Source: Hyphomonas sp. (lineage in GTDB: Bacteria > Pseudomonadota > Alphaproteobacteria > Caulobacterales > Hyphomonadaceae). Taken from it: DNA of 64,000 nucleotides. The stretch covers positions 124,001 through 188,000 of the forward strand of contig PACZ01000024.1 in NCBI GenBank assembly GCA_002700305.1, given 5' to 3'. Each line of letters starts with the position of its first letter. Position 1 is the first letter of the stretch. Of this stretch, positions 1-8,739 are shown piece after piece. The translations under genes were made by a program, and so were the position numbers. Below the pieces are notes generated by a model. It ran no database searches. It was not told the DNA's origin and saw nothing but the letters and a program-made list of their open reading frames with translations.

Positions 1-325
1 TCTCTGCCGCAGCGCTGACACCATATCCAAGTCCCGATACGGTTTCAGCGATGTCTGAGGCGGGCAGGGGGCCTTGCCAGGTTATATTGAGTTTGCCCGT
101 GGAGAGGTTCAGGCGGGCCTCGGAGACCCCCTCCAGGGCGCTGACCGATTTCTCGATCTTGGCCAGACATCCTGCGCATTTCGCGCCCGAAACATGAAGT
201 TCCAAGTGCTGGGATTTGCCGCTTTTCTGCACAAAAGCGGACAGGCCCGAATATGGCGACTCCTGATCTGGTGTGTCGCTGAGGGACCAGTCACGCGTAT
301 GCGCGAGGACGTCCGTCGTGCTCAT
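1..325 (-). CDS. ccoI: CcoI/FixI copper-translocating P-type ATPase, N-terminal part (cut by window edge)
   Basis: Only the first 108 residues lie in the window; the frame is open to base 2. They form a heavy-metal-associated domain: residues 47-53 read GAKCAGC, with the CxxC copper site at C50 and C53, followed by a typical beta-alpha-beta pattern. In this family the protein is a P1B-type ATPase that exports copper for assembly of cbb3 oxidase. The ATG overlaps the ccoH stop codon as ATGA (322-325), so translation is probably coupled. The position after ccoG and ccoH supports ccoI rather than a general copper exporter. The ATPase core is outside the window and was not checked. Confidence 0.88.
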   Translation of the reverse strand, partial: MSTTDVLAHTRDWSLSDTPDQESPYSGLSAFVQKSGKSQHLELHVSGAKCAGCLAKIEKSVSALEGVSEARLNLSTGKLNITWQGPLPASDIAETVSGLGYGVSAAAE

Positions 326-831
326 GGGATGATCAGTTTCTTGCTCGCTGTAAACTCAACCTGATCTGTACCATAGGGAACGCTCGCTTGCACACGCGCT
401 TCCCATACGCCTTTCTCGAGCAGGCTGATGTCGGCAAAATAGTCGCCGTTTGCGCTGCGCTGAAGTTCAACCGGAACATCTTCAGCTCCGGTGACGGTGC
501 GGCGCAGTTGCGCCTGCACATCCTGTGTCGTGAGCGGGGCGTCCTCCTGAGTGAGAAAGCGTACAACCAACCGGTCGCCCGTTTCTGTCGGGGTCAGGCC
601 AATTTGTGCCGACCAGCCCTGTTCTTCCTGAATTCGGCGAGCCGAAATGGTCTCGTTGTAGTGGAGACCCTGAATGTAGGATTTCTGCTCGTCCTCACCG
701 GGAAATGAGCTCAGTGCTGCCCACAGGAAGATTCCGTTGACGATGAACATGAAGCCGAAGAATGCACACAGCATCAGGAAAACATGCCACCCATTCAGGC
801 GGAATTGTTTGCGGGTTACGGAAGCAGTCAT
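322..831 (-). CDS. ccoH: CcoH/FixH cbb3 oxidase assembly protein
   Basis: A 169-residue protein with one N-terminal membrane segment (about residues 14-36, after a basic RKQFRLNGWH stretch) and a periplasmic domain of mostly beta character, as expected for FixH/CcoH. CcoH is known to help assemble or stabilise the cbb3 oxidase. The assignment rests on size, topology and position: its ATG shares one base with the ccoG stop (TGATG) and its own stop overlaps the ccoI start (ATGA). FixH proteins diverge widely in sequence, so position carries much of the weight. Confidence 0.85.
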   Translation of the reverse strand: MTASVTRKQFRLNGWHVFLMLCAFFGFMFIVNGIFLWAALSSFPGEDEQKSYIQGLHYNETISARRIQEEQGWSAQIGLTPTETGDRLVVRFLTQEDAPLTTQDVQAQLRRTVTGAEDVPVELQRSANGDYFADISLLEKGVWEARVQASVPYGTDQVEFTASKKLIIP

Positions 832-2276
832 CAGTTCCCTCCCTGGACGAAAACAGCCGCTGCGTCTTCAGCTTCGCCGGTCTCTGTATCACGAACAATC
901 ACGGTGTAGTCGACCCGTGGTGCAGTGCCTTCAGGTGCACGGGTGACAAGCATGCGGAAGCGCTCCACACGATGCGCGCCAAGTTCAAACTCGACAACGC
1001 CGTTTTCTTCAGTTTCGAGTCCGATCATCTGAAGCGACGCGCCGTCCAGTCCCTCAATCTCAACCGCGACATGGCGGCGGCCTGAGGCCTTGTTGACCAG
1101 TTTGAGCGTGTAGCCATTGCGGATGTCGCCGCTGGACAGGCGGACAAATGGCGGTGACCGGTCTTTCAGAACGTTCACTTCGAATGTGGATTTGTTGAAA
1201 TACCCAAATCCGACCATGGATGCGATGATGAGCATCAGGGTGGCGTACAGGATCGTACGGACTCGGAAAATCTTGTAAGTCGGTTTGCGCCCGGCGGCTC
1301 TGTCAGCAACGGCGATATCCGTATCGTATGCGATAAGACCGGTCGGCCGTCCGACCTTTTTCATGATGTCATCGCACGCATCAATGCAGAGTGCGCAATG
1401 GATGCACTCAAGCTGGGCGCCGTCGCGGATATCGATACCCATCGGGCAGACCTGCACGCACTGTTTGCAATCGATACAGTCGCCGCGGCCTTCCCAGCTT
1501 TCGTTCTTGCGGTGCGGGCCACGCGGCTCACCGCGGTCGAAGCGGTAGGTCACGTTCAGCGCGTTCTCATCGGTCAGGGCGCCCTGAATACGTGGCCATG
1601 GGCACATATAGGTACAGACCTGTTCCCGCATCCAGCCAGCGAGAAAATAGGTTGTGAAGGTCAGAATGCCTGCGAAGAAATAGGCTGTGAGCGGAGCTTC
1701 GCCCGTGAACCAGCCTTTCGCGACAGTTGGTGCATCGTGCCAGTAAAGGACGAAAGCACCGCCCGTCCAGAATGCGATGACCAGCCAGATGAGATGTTTG
1801 CCCAGCTTCCGCCAGGCTTTGTTGAAGGACCAGGGTTGTGCATCGAGACGCATCCGGGCTGCGCGGTCGCCTTCGAACGCTCGTTCAACCCAGATATAGA
1901 GGTCGGTCCAGACCGTCTGGGGGCAGGTGTAGCCGCACCAGGCGCGGCCAAACAGAGACGTCACCAGGAACAGTCCGAGCGTGGCGACGATGAGCAGTCC
2001 GGCCAGATAATAGAGTTCCTGGGGCCAGATCTCGAACCAGAAGAAATAGAATTTCTCACCTGCAAAATCTGCCAGGACGGCCTGATCCGGAATACCCTCA
2101 CCGCGGTTCCAGCGGATCCAGGGAAGGGCATAATAGATGCCCAGGGTGACGGCCATCACGACCCACTTGATCATCCGGAATTTACCATGAGCAAGTTTCG
2201 GGTAGATCTGCTTCCGCCCTTCATAAAGGGACGGCGGCGTCGCGTTGGACTTCGTGTGATCGATGACAGTCGTCAT
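831..2276 (-). CDS. ccoG: CcoG/FixG polyferredoxin, cbb3 oxidase accessory protein
   Basis: 481 residues. Several membrane segments fill about residues 35-215 and include two NapH-type cysteine motifs (AWCGYTCP near 113-119 and CTYMCP near 221-225). Two cysteine clusters of the 4Fe-4S ferredoxin kind follow: CIDCKQCVQVCP (267-278) and CIHCALCIDAC (291-301). A soluble IgG-like domain makes up the C-terminus. CcoG is reported to reduce copper during maturation of the cbb3 oxidase. It follows ccoP after a 33-base gap and overlaps ccoH by one base, so it belongs to the same transcript. Confidence 0.96.
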   Translation of the reverse strand: MTTVIDHTKSNATPPSLYEGRKQIYPKLAHGKFRMIKWVVMAVTLGIYYALPWIRWNRGEGIPDQAVLADFAGEKFYFFWFEIWPQELYYLAGLLIVATLGLFLVTSLFGRAWCGYTCPQTVWTDLYIWVERAFEGDRAARMRLDAQPWSFNKAWRKLGKHLIWLVIAFWTGGAFVLYWHDAPTVAKGWFTGEAPLTAYFFAGILTFTTYFLAGWMREQVCTYMCPWPRIQGALTDENALNVTYRFDRGEPRGPHRKNESWEGRGDCIDCKQCVQVCPMGIDIRDGAQLECIHCALCIDACDDIMKKVGRPTGLIAYDTDIAVADRAAGRKPTYKIFRVRTILYATLMLIIASMVGFGYFNKSTFEVNVLKDRSPPFVRLSSGDIRNGYTLKLVNKASGRRHVAVEIEGLDGASLQMIGLETEENGVVEFELGAHRVERFRMLVTRAPEGTAPRVDYTVIVRDTETGEAEDAAAVFVQGGN

Positions 2277-2309
2277 TACCTGGGCACCAATATACTTCGA
2301 TTACTAGGT

Positions 2310-3197
2310 TTACTCACCGCCACCGAGGGAGTGCACGTAAACGGCCAGCGCCTTAATGGTGGCGTCGTCGAGACGACCCTGCCAAGCCGGCATATGGGAG
2401 TTACGGGCATTCGTGATGGTGGCACGGATGTCTTCCGGGTCCGAACCATAGAGCCAATCGGCGTCAGTCAGGTTCGGGGCGCCGACATCGCGGGAGCCTT
2501 CTGCGTCCATACCGTGACAGCTTGCACAGTTCGTCAGGAACAGTTCGTCGCCCCGTGCCACAGCCGCCGCGTTGGCTTCATGACCGCTGACGCTGAGAAC
2601 ATACTGCACCAGGTCATCGATCTGTGCTGAGGTCAGCAGGCCGTCGCGGCCGAAAGCCGGCATGGCGGAGAACCGGGTATCCGGATCTTCTTCATGACGA
2701 ATGCCGTGACGCAGCGTCTGCTCAATACCATCGAGCGTCCCGTCCCACAGCCAGACATCGTCTGCCAGCATCGGGTAGCCTTTGGCACCGCGGCCGCCAG
2801 AGCCGTGGCACGTGGCACAGTTATCGCCGAAGGCACTTTCACCCATGGCCATCGCAAATTGCTGCAGGTCCAGATTGTTCTGAATGTCCTGCAGAGACGC
2901 ATCCAGCAGCTGCGCCGAAGCGGCACTGCGTTCAGCATGCAGAGAGGCGACGCTTTCAGCGACCGCATCCCGGTCGGACATGCCGAGAACACCGGGAGTG
3001 TTGCGGCTTCCCATGCCCGGAAGCGACGGCAGGGCTGGCATGGCGATCATGTAGAGGATCGCCCAGAAGATCGTGCCATACCAGATATACAGCCACCAGC
3101 GGGGAAGGGGGTTGTTCAGCTCCTTGATGCCATCCCAGGAATGCCCGGTTGTTTCCACGCCGGACAGGACATCAACTTCCTTGTCGGTCTCACTCAT
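2310..3197 (-). CDS. ccoP: CcoP, diheme cytochrome c subunit of cbb3 oxidase
   Basis: From this start the protein has 295 residues: a CcoP N-terminal domain with one membrane helix (about 34-54) and two class I cytochrome c domains with heme sites CATCH (127-131) and CASCH (224-228). Methionine ligand candidates include SAMP (177-180) and SHMP (267-270). It carries electrons to CcoO and CcoN in the inner membrane. I chose the ATG at 3197 because AAGGGG sits 8 bases before it; an in-frame ATG at 3215 lacks such a site. The gene overlaps ccoQ by 8 bases in another frame. Confidence 0.96.
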   Translation of the reverse strand: MSETDKEVDVLSGVETTGHSWDGIKELNNPLPRWWLYIWYGTIFWAILYMIAMPALPSLPGMGSRNTPGVLGMSDRDAVAESVASLHAERSAASAQLLDASLQDIQNNLDLQQFAMAMGESAFGDNCATCHGSGGRGAKGYPMLADDVWLWDGTLDGIEQTLRHGIRHEEDPDTRFSAMPAFGRDGLLTSAQIDDLVQYVLSVSGHEANAAAVARGDELFLTNCASCHGMDAEGSRDVGAPNLTDADWLYGSDPEDIRATITNARNSHMPAWQGRLDDATIKALAVYVHSLGGGE

Positions 3198-3351
3198 CTC
3201 CAGGTTCCCCTTCATCGAGCGGCCAACGGGCCGCTGCTTGGAATTTTTCCTTGTTTGACGGCCACAATGCGTACGCGACAGCGACTGCGAACATCAGAAC
3301 GAAGAAGCCCAGGCCCCATGTCTGGGCAAATTTTGACAGAATCTCATACAT
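3190..3351 (-). CDS. ccoQ: CcoQ, small cbb3 oxidase subunit
   Basis: A 53-residue reading frame, too short for usual ORF cut-offs, lies exactly where ccoQ is expected between ccoO and ccoP. The translation begins MYEILSKFAQTW, continues with one membrane helix (about residues 13-30, ending YALWP), and has a polar tail with FQAAARWPLDEGE. Short CcoQ/FixQ subunits share this plan. It stabilises the oxidase complex in known systems. AAGGGGCAGGG lies upstream of the ATG. Its stop codon lies inside ccoP (8-base overlap), which suggests coupled translation. Confidence 0.9.
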   Translation of the reverse strand: MYEILSKFAQTWGLGFFVLMFAVAVAYALWPSNKEKFQAAARWPLDEGEPGDE

Positions 3352-3362
3352 GGCCCTGCCCC

Positions 3363-4130
3363 TTACCTGCGATTATCGAGGTCGTCGGCTTCGTAGGTGG
3401 AGAAGTCCACCAGCGTGCCGACCATCTGGAGGTAAGCGACAAGCGCATCGAGTTCCGTCACCTTCTCCGGATTGCCGTCATAGTCGGCGATCCGAACCGT
3501 GCCTTCGCGACCGGCAGCCTCTTCATAGCGGGCCACGAGCGCGTCCTGCGCGTCATAGTCTGCATCAGGATCGGCTTGCGCGATCAGGTCGGCCTGGGCG
3601 TTCTCGATCATCTCGTCGGTATACGGAACCCCTTCGAAACGAAGCGCCTTCAGGTGGTCGTCAATCGTTTCGAAGTGGAGCGTATTATCGGCGAGGAACG
3701 CGTAAGGCGGCATCACCGATTCCGGAACCATGGACTGCGGATCCTTGAGGTGATCCACATGCCAGGTGTCGGAATACTTGCCGCCGACGCGGGCCAGGTC
3801 AGGTCCTGTCCGCTTGGAGCCCCACTGGAACGGATGGTCGTACATGCTCTCTGCAGCCAGAGAGTAGTGACCGTACCGTTCGACTTCGTCCCGGAGCGGC
3901 CGCACCATCTGCGAGTGGCAGACATAGCAGCCCTCGCGGATGTAGACATTGCGGCCGGCCAGTTCGAGCGGCGTGTAGGGACGCATGCCTTCAACTTTCT
4001 CGATCGTGTTCTCGAGATAGAAGAGTGGTGCGATTTCCACGATCCCGCCGATGGCGACTGTAACCAGGATACCGAGCGTGAGTGCCAGAGAGTGACGCTC
4101 AAGCGTTTCGTGCTTTTTTATCAAGCCCAT
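3363..4130 (-). CDS. ccoO: CcoO, monoheme cytochrome c subunit of cbb3 oxidase
   Basis: 255 residues with an N-terminal membrane anchor (about 15-38) and one cytochrome c site, CYVCHSQM (C68, C71, H72), the form typical of CcoO, followed by [16 protein letters not shown] methionine in VMPPY is the likely second ligand. The protein passes electrons from CcoP to the CcoN catalytic subunit. It lies 11 bases after ccoN. It ends 11 bases before the ccoQ start. Confidence 0.97.
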   Translation of the reverse strand: MGLIKKHETLERHSLALTLGILVTVAIGGIVEIAPLFYLENTIEKVEGMRPYTPLELAGRNVYIREGCYVCHSQMVRPLRDEVERYGHYSLAAESMYDHPFQWGSKRTGPDLARVGGKYSDTWHVDHLKDPQSMVPESVMPPYAFLADNTLHFETIDDHLKALRFEGVPYTDEMIENAQADLIAQADPDADYDAQDALVARYEEAAGREGTVRIADYDGNPEKVTELDALVAYLQMVGTLVDFSTYEADDLDNRR

Positions 4131-4141
4131 GAGTAACTCTC

Positions 4142-5812
4142 CTATTCAGCGGGCTGAAGCGTCGCGGCGGCCGGTGCATCGACGGGACGGGTGCCTTCAG
4201 CGGCAGCGCCGTGGCCGAGAGCCGTGCGGACGAGGTTGTAGGCCATGATCAGCGCACCCGTGAGGTACAGGCTGCCGCCCAGGGCACGGATGATGTAGCT
4301 GACGTGCTTAGCCTCGACAGTTTCAATGAAGCTGTACTCAAGGAAGCCGTACTCGTTGTAGGCGCGCCACATCAGGCCTTCGAGGATACCGGCAAAGTAC
4401 ATCGCAACGATGTAGAAAAGGATGCCGATGGTCGCGAGCCAGAAGTGCCACTCAACAAGCTTCAGCGAGTAGAGGGATGGACGCTTCCAGAGCCACTGCG
4501 TTGCGCAGTAGAGCGCACCGAAGGAGATGAAGCCCACCCAGCCCATCGAGCCGGAGTGAACGTGGGCAATGCCCCATTCCGTATAGTGCGACAGCGCGTT
4601 GACGGCGCGGACGCTCATCAGCGGGCCTTCGAAGGTCGACATGCCGTAGAAGGCGAGGGCGACGACCATCATCCGGACAACCGGGTCAGTCCGCAGACGG
4701 TCCCAGGCACCCGACAGCGTCATCACGCCGTTGATCATGCCGCCCCAGCTGGGCATCCAGAGCATCACGGAGAAGGTCATGCCCAGTGTCTGCGCCCATT
4801 GCGGTAGTGCCGTGTAGTGCAGGTGGTGCGGACCAGCCCAGATGTAGATGAAGATCAGCGACCAGAAGTGCACGATCGACAGGCGGTACGAATAGACCGG
4901 CCGCTGCACCCGCTTCGGAATGAAGTAGTACATGATGGCCAGGAAGCCCGTCGTGAGGAAGAAGCCCACGGCGTTGTGGCCGTACCACCACTGCGTCAGA
5001 GCATCCTGAACCCCGCCGAAGAGCTGATAGCTCTTGGAGCCAGTCAGCGTGACGGGAAGAGTCAGGTTGTTCACGATGTGCAGCATGGCGATCGTGACGA
5101 TGAAGGAGAGATAGAACCAGTTGGCCACATAGATGTGGGGTTCTTTGCGTTTCCAGATCGTACCGAGGAAAACCAGAAGGTAAGCCACCCAGACAATGGT
5201 CAGCCAGAGGTCGGCATACCATTCCGGTTCAGCGTATTCCTTGGATTGGGTGACCCCCATCAGATAGCCTGTACCGGCAATCGCGATGAAGAGGTTGTAG
5301 CCCCAGAAAACGAACCACGGCCACATGCCGCCAGCCAGACGTGTCCGGCAGGTGCGCTGGACGACGTAAAAGCTGGTCGCGATGAGGACGTTGCCACCGA
5401 ACGCGAAAATGACCGCTGAAGTGTGCAGCGGACGCAGTCGCCCGAAGTTCGTCCAGCCAAGCTGTTCGAAGTAGAAGATGTTGGGGAAGGCCAGCTGGAG
5501 GGCGATAATCAGCCCGACCAGGAACCCGGCAATACCCCAGAACATTGAAGCCGTGACGCCGAATTTGACAATCGTGTCTTCATAGACCGTCTGATCGAAT
5601 GGATCCCGGTCACCCAGGCTGCCTGCCCAGAGTGCAAGTGCCAGGAGCCCTACCACGGCGAGGCCGAGGAAGAGCCAGGCATGTGCCCCCATAAGCGGAT
5701 CGGCAGCATGGCTAGCGATCAGCAATGCCAGGATGGCAAATATGCTGGTAAAAGCCGCGACACTGCCAATGCTGGCAAATGCCGAGGACCGTCTTTTTAG
5801 TAACGTGCTCAC
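4142..5812 (-). CDS. ccoN: CcoN, catalytic subunit of cbb3 cytochrome c oxidase
   Basis: 556 residues, about twelve or more membrane helices, of the heme-copper oxidase family C type. Recognisable blocks are [12 protein letters not shown] near the low-spin heme ligand, [10 protein letters not shown], and [12 protein letters not shown] in the CuB/heme b3 region. It reduces O2 to water at the inner membrane. I chose the GTG at 5812 because AGGGGG stands 8 bases upstream; an in-frame TTG at 5872 would add 20 residues without a good site. First gene of the oxidase operon. I looked for a TTGA(T/C)-N4-(A/G)TCAA FNR/FixK box upstream and saw none that fits. Confidence 0.96.
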   Translation of the reverse strand: MSTLLKRRSSAFASIGSVAAFTSIFAILALLIASHAADPLMGAHAWLFLGLAVVGLLALALWAGSLGDRDPFDQTVYEDTIVKFGVTASMFWGIAGFLVGLIIALQLAFPNIFYFEQLGWTNFGRLRPLHTSAVIFAFGGNVLIATSFYVVQRTCRTRLAGGMWPWFVFWGYNLFIAIAGTGYLMGVTQSKEYAEPEWYADLWLTIVWVAYLLVFLGTIWKRKEPHIYVANWFYLSFIVTIAMLHIVNNLTLPVTLTGSKSYQLFGGVQDALTQWWYGHNAVGFFLTTGFLAIMYYFIPKRVQRPVYSYRLSIVHFWSLIFIYIWAGPHHLHYTALPQWAQTLGMTFSVMLWMPSWGGMINGVMTLSGAWDRLRTDPVVRMMVVALAFYGMSTFEGPLMSVRAVNALSHYTEWGIAHVHSGSMGWVGFISFGALYCATQWLWKRPSLYSLKLVEWHFWLATIGILFYIVAMYFAGILEGLMWRAYNEYGFLEYSFIETVEAKHVSYIIRALGGSLYLTGALIMAYNLVRTALGHGAAAEGTRPVDAPAAATLQPAE

Positions 5813-5961
5813 GTTATTGACCCCCTGCGAGTCGTTGGAATTCTGGCGCCTAGATGCCGGTGTCGACTTCAAACCGGTATACGGTAAACTACGGATGGGC
5901 TTCGCTGTCGCATCCGCCTAGTTCACAAAGCGTATTCAAATCCACTCGAAGGAGCAAACAG

Positions 5962-6228
5962 ATGACAAAATGGCTTATGGCGGGAACAGCCCTTCTCGTG
6001 GCCGGTTTGTTGAAGATCTGGCAGCACACCAACGCTCCAATGACTCTGGAAGATTATCTCGCCTTCCGTTGCGGATCTGCGTCTGGCGCTGCTGGCGATT
6101 CCTTTCTGACATTCGCGGGGCATTGCTGGGGATGTCCGGTCGCCGCGATTGGTGCGGCGATGGTCGCTTATAGTGCGGTTATGATCATGGCATCGTCTCG
6201 CCGTCAGGCGCTTGCCGTCCGCCGTTGA
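5962..6228 (+). CDS. Small membrane protein with HCWGCP motif, unknown function
   Basis: 88 residues, ATG with AAGGAG 7 bases upstream, transcribed away from ccoN. Two hydrophobic segments (about residues 4-19 and 57-77) enclose a short loop. The second segment is preceded by FAGHCWGCPVAAIG, so a His-Cys-x-x-Cys-Pro motif sits at the membrane border, and another cysteine lies in the loop (FRCGS). I do not recognise a family. A CxxC beside cbb3 oxidase and its assembly genes could bind metal or take part in thiol chemistry, but that is only a guess from context. Confidence 0.75.
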   Translation: MTKWLMAGTALLVAGLLKIWQHTNAPMTLEDYLAFRCGSASGAAGDSFLTFAGHCWGCPVAAIGAAMVAYSAVMIMASSRRQALAVRR

Positions 6229-6283
6229 CCGGCCCGGTCGCGCGCGTTCCGCATTCTGATACGGCTTACTGGGTACCAGGCAC

Positions 6284-7435
6284 TTGACCGATTTTACCAG
6301 CGACGCGGTATCGACAGATCTTGAAGCGCTGCAGCTGCACCTGAGGTCGATTCTGGCCTCAGTGCCTGACGGCATGATTGTCATTGATGAAAAAGGAAAG
6401 ATCCTCGCCTTTTCCAGCGCGGCTGAAAAACTCTTTTCTTACAATGCAGAAGATGTGATTGGTGAGGATGTCAGCCTGCTTATGGGCGGGCACGACGAAG
6501 CCAACCACCAGACCTACGTCAATAATTATCTCGAGACCGGAAAGCGCCACATCATCGGCGTTGGCCGGGTCGTTACGGCGAAGCGATCAGACGGCGCGCT
6601 CTTCCCGGTCGACCTTAAAATCGGGGAGGCGAAGGTTGGTGATCACTACCTGTTTACAGCCTTCGTTCGCGACCTTTCCGAGCAGCGGCGCAATGAATTG
6701 CGCATGCAGGAAATGCAGGCCGAACTGGTCCATTTTTCCCGTATGAGCGCGGTTGGCACGATGGCCTCAGCGCTCGCCCACGAACTCAACCAGCCTCTCA
6801 CAGCCGTTGCGAACTACCTCGAAGCGGCGCGGGATTTGCTCGAATCCGACTCGGATAATGCGCGTGAGATTCTCCACGAGGCGCTGGATGAGGCCTCTCG
6901 TCAGGCTGTGCGAGCGGGTGAAATTGTCCGCAAATTGCGCGGCTATGTGTCTCGCGGTGAAATCGATGCCCGCTCCGTCACGCTCGCGCCTTTGCTCATT
7001 GATTCGATTGCCCTTGCCCGGATCTCCGGAGACATGGCAGATATCCCGATCGACAAGGACATAGAAGCGGACCTCGGCGCAGTTCTGGCCGATCCTATTC
7101 AGGTTCAGCAGGTGGTCATAAACCTGCTCCGCAATGCCGCTGAAGCGTTGAATGGGGTTGCATCACCCAAAATGCGGGTTGCCGCCCGGAAGCACCCGGA
7201 ATCCTTTGTGACCGTTGAAGTGTGCGACAATGGACCTGGCATGTCTGAAGAGGTCCGGAAAACCCTCTTCAAACCCTTCATGACTTCCAAATCCCAGGGC
7301 ATGGGCCTTGGTTTGTCCATCTGTCAGACGATTATCGAGGCCCATGGCGGGAAGATCGAAGCGACTCCAGCAGCTGAAGGTGGCACGTGTTTTCGGTTCA
7401 CACTCAGGCAGGATACCGCTAGTGGGAATTCATGA
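6284..7435 (+). CDS. fixL: FixL oxygen-sensing histidine kinase (heme-PAS)
   Basis: 383 residues with no membrane segment: a single PAS domain (about 20-135), a coiled linker, a HisKA domain with H-box AHELNQPL (phospho-His H166), and a HATPase_c domain (DNGPG, GMGLGLSIC). The PAS domain has H75 fourteen residues before HIIGVGR; this matches the spacing of heme ligand H200 to H214-I215 in Bradyrhizobium FixL, and R95 matches R220. Heme-based oxygen sensing is therefore likely. TTG at 6284 is the only start that keeps the whole PAS domain; its ribosome site is weak. The stop overlaps the fixJ start (ATGA). Confidence 0.93.
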   Translation: MTDFTSDAVSTDLEALQLHLRSILASVPDGMIVIDEKGKILAFSSAAEKLFSYNAEDVIGEDVSLLMGGHDEANHQTYVNNYLETGKRHIIGVGRVVTAKRSDGALFPVDLKIGEAKVGDHYLFTAFVRDLSEQRRNELRMQEMQAELVHFSRMSAVGTMASALAHELNQPLTAVANYLEAARDLLESDSDNAREILHEALDEASRQAVRAGEIVRKLRGYVSRGEIDARSVTLAPLLIDSIALARISGDMADIPIDKDIEADLGAVLADPIQVQQVVINLLRNAAEALNGVASPKMRVAARKHPESFVTVEVCDNGPGMSEEVRKTLFKPFMTSKSQGMGLGLSICQTIIEAHGGKIEATPAAEGGTCFRFTLRQDTASGNS

Positions 7436-8064
7436 GTGAACAAAGACTGATCCACCTCGTCGACGATGATGATGCTGTAAGGCATTCGGCCAGCTTCATG
7501 CTTCGCCATGCCGGATTCGCCGTAAAGACCTATTCAGATGGCGTGGCGTTTCTTGAAGTCGCCGACGATGCGCAAGCTGGCTGCATCCTGCTGGATGTAC
7601 AGATGCCGCGCATGGACGGACTGGAAGTTCAGGAGCAGCTCAACGCCAAGGGAATCGCCATGCCGGTCATCGTTCTGACCGGACATGGAGACGTGAATGT
7701 CGCGGTTAAAGCCATGAAGGCTGGCGCTGTGGATTTCGTCGAAAAACCCTATGAAAAACAAACGCTTGTTGAGGCGCTCAATCGCGCGTTCCAGCGTCTT
7801 CAGGAGCGCTCCGAACGCGATCTCCTAGTGGATGAGGCTCGTGGCAAGATAGAGCATCTCACACCGCGAGAGCGTGAGGTTCTTGAGGGCCTGGTTGATG
7901 GACACACAAACAAGTCCATAGCCGATACTCTGGATATCTCTCCTCGCACTGTTGAGATCCACCGGGCGAACTTGATGGAGAAACTCGGCGCGACCAGTCT
8001 CTCGGGTGTCCTGCGTATCGCCTTCGCGGCCGGGATTGGCTTTCAGGGCAAGGTTACGGACTAG
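7432..8064 (+). CDS. fixJ: FixJ response regulator (receiver plus LuxR-type HTH)
   Basis: 210 residues. The receiver domain (about 5-120) has the acidic pocket DDDD (11-14), phospho-acceptor D55 in LLDVQMPRMDG, T in VLTGHGD and K in EKPYEK. A LuxR/GerE helix-turn-helix follows (LTPREREVLEGLVDGHTNKSIADTLDISPRTVEIHRANLMEKL). In rhizobia FixJ is phosphorylated by FixL at low oxygen and activates fixK, nifA and related genes. Overlap with fixL by four bases indicates co-translation. No fixK-like CRP/FNR gene lies in the window, so its target here is unknown. Confidence 0.95.
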   Translation: MSEQRLIHLVDDDDAVRHSASFMLRHAGFAVKTYSDGVAFLEVADDAQAGCILLDVQMPRMDGLEVQEQLNAKGIAMPVIVLTGHGDVNVAVKAMKAGAVDFVEKPYEKQTLVEALNRAFQRLQERSERDLLVDEARGKIEHLTPREREVLEGLVDGHTNKSIADTLDISPRTVEIHRANLMEKLGATSLSGVLRIAFAAGIGFQGKVTD

Positions 8065-8130
8065 TACCTAAAGACAGAGACCGGCCGTTCCGCCAACATA
8101 CAGGCTCGATAATCCTGTTGTTGGGTGGCC

Positions 8131-8556
8131 ATGTCGAACGCTTTGCTGAACAGACCAAAAAATGTTGCCGTCATTGACGACAGCGATGCTGTGCGGCGGT
8201 CTTTATCACTATTGCTGACCGCAAGAGGCTACGCGGCGATGGCATTCGCCACAGGAGCCGAATTTCTCAAATCTCCACTGAAGGGATCCTTCGATTTCCT
8301 GTTGATCGATTACAAGATGGAAGATCTCTCAGGCGTCGATGTTTTGAACGCTCTCAGAGGGGAGGGCGTGGATACGCCGGCAGCAATGGTCTCGGGGTGG
8401 GAAACGTCGGGACTGGAGCGCCTGGCGATTGAGGCCGGATTTGCGGCATTCATTCGCAAGCCGATGCTGGACCATATTCTGTTCTCACTCATCGGTCCTC
8501 CGCTAGGCGGGGAAGGGGTGCCGCGCCGGCGCCCGAAAGCTGAAGGCGCAGCTTAA
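8131..8556 (+). CDS. Single-domain receiver protein, possible modulator of FixLJ
   Basis: 141 residues from the ATG at 8131; GTG at 8125 is an alternative and neither has a clear ribosome site. The sequence is one receiver domain: AVIDDSD acidic pocket, phospho-acceptor Asp in LLIDYKMEDLSG, Ser in place of the usual Thr (MVSGWET), and Lys in FIRKPM. A basic tail (PRRRPKAEG) follows and there is no output domain. It sits 66 bases after fixJ. FixT, a receiver-like protein, inhibits FixL in Sinorhizobium and Caulobacter; this could be an analogue, but it has no cysteines, unlike Caulobacter FixT as I know it. Confidence 0.8.
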   Translation: MSNALLNRPKNVAVIDDSDAVRRSLSLLLTARGYAAMAFATGAEFLKSPLKGSFDFLLIDYKMEDLSGVDVLNALRGEGVDTPAAMVSGWETSGLERLAIEAGFAAFIRKPMLDHILFSLIGPPLGGEGVPRRRPKAEGAA

Positions 8557-8711
8557 CAAAACCTTTCACGCTGATGTCCAGCCCGCATGTTGCCGGTGAG
8601 AGCTGCAGGCGCTGACCGCTGACTGCTTTGATGGCGAACAGTGCATGACGGGATCAGGCCGCTCGAACCGACAGCGATAAGGTCCGGATGTTGTTGGGCT
8701 TTTATATCCCC

Positions 8712-8739
8712 AAGTCGCATAATCATCATTATGGGAAAT
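8712..8739. other. Candidate dif site (XerCD recombination site at the replication terminus)
   Basis: A 28-base site with the layout of proteobacterial dif: an 11-base XerC-like arm AAGTCGCATAA, a 6-base centre TCATCA, and an 11-base XerD-like arm TTATGGGAAAT. Against E. coli dif as I remember it (GGTGCGCATAA and TTATGTTAAAT), the arms match at 7 of 11 and 9 of 11 positions, including the inner CGCATAA and TTATG. It lies in a 208-base non-coding gap between convergent genes. GGGNAGGG octamers change strand across it (see findings). XerCD would resolve chromosome dimers here. Confidence 0.85.

Noticed and set aside
1398-2630. A 410-codon open frame on the plus strand across ccoG and ccoP
   Set aside because: It is antisense to well-supported ccoG and ccoP, has no recognisable domain and is explained by high GC on the opposite strand.
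5813-5961. Possible FNR/FixK box before ccoN (TTGACCCCC near 5817 and TTGAA-like segments)
   Set aside because: Only half-sites are present; no second half occurs at the required spacing.
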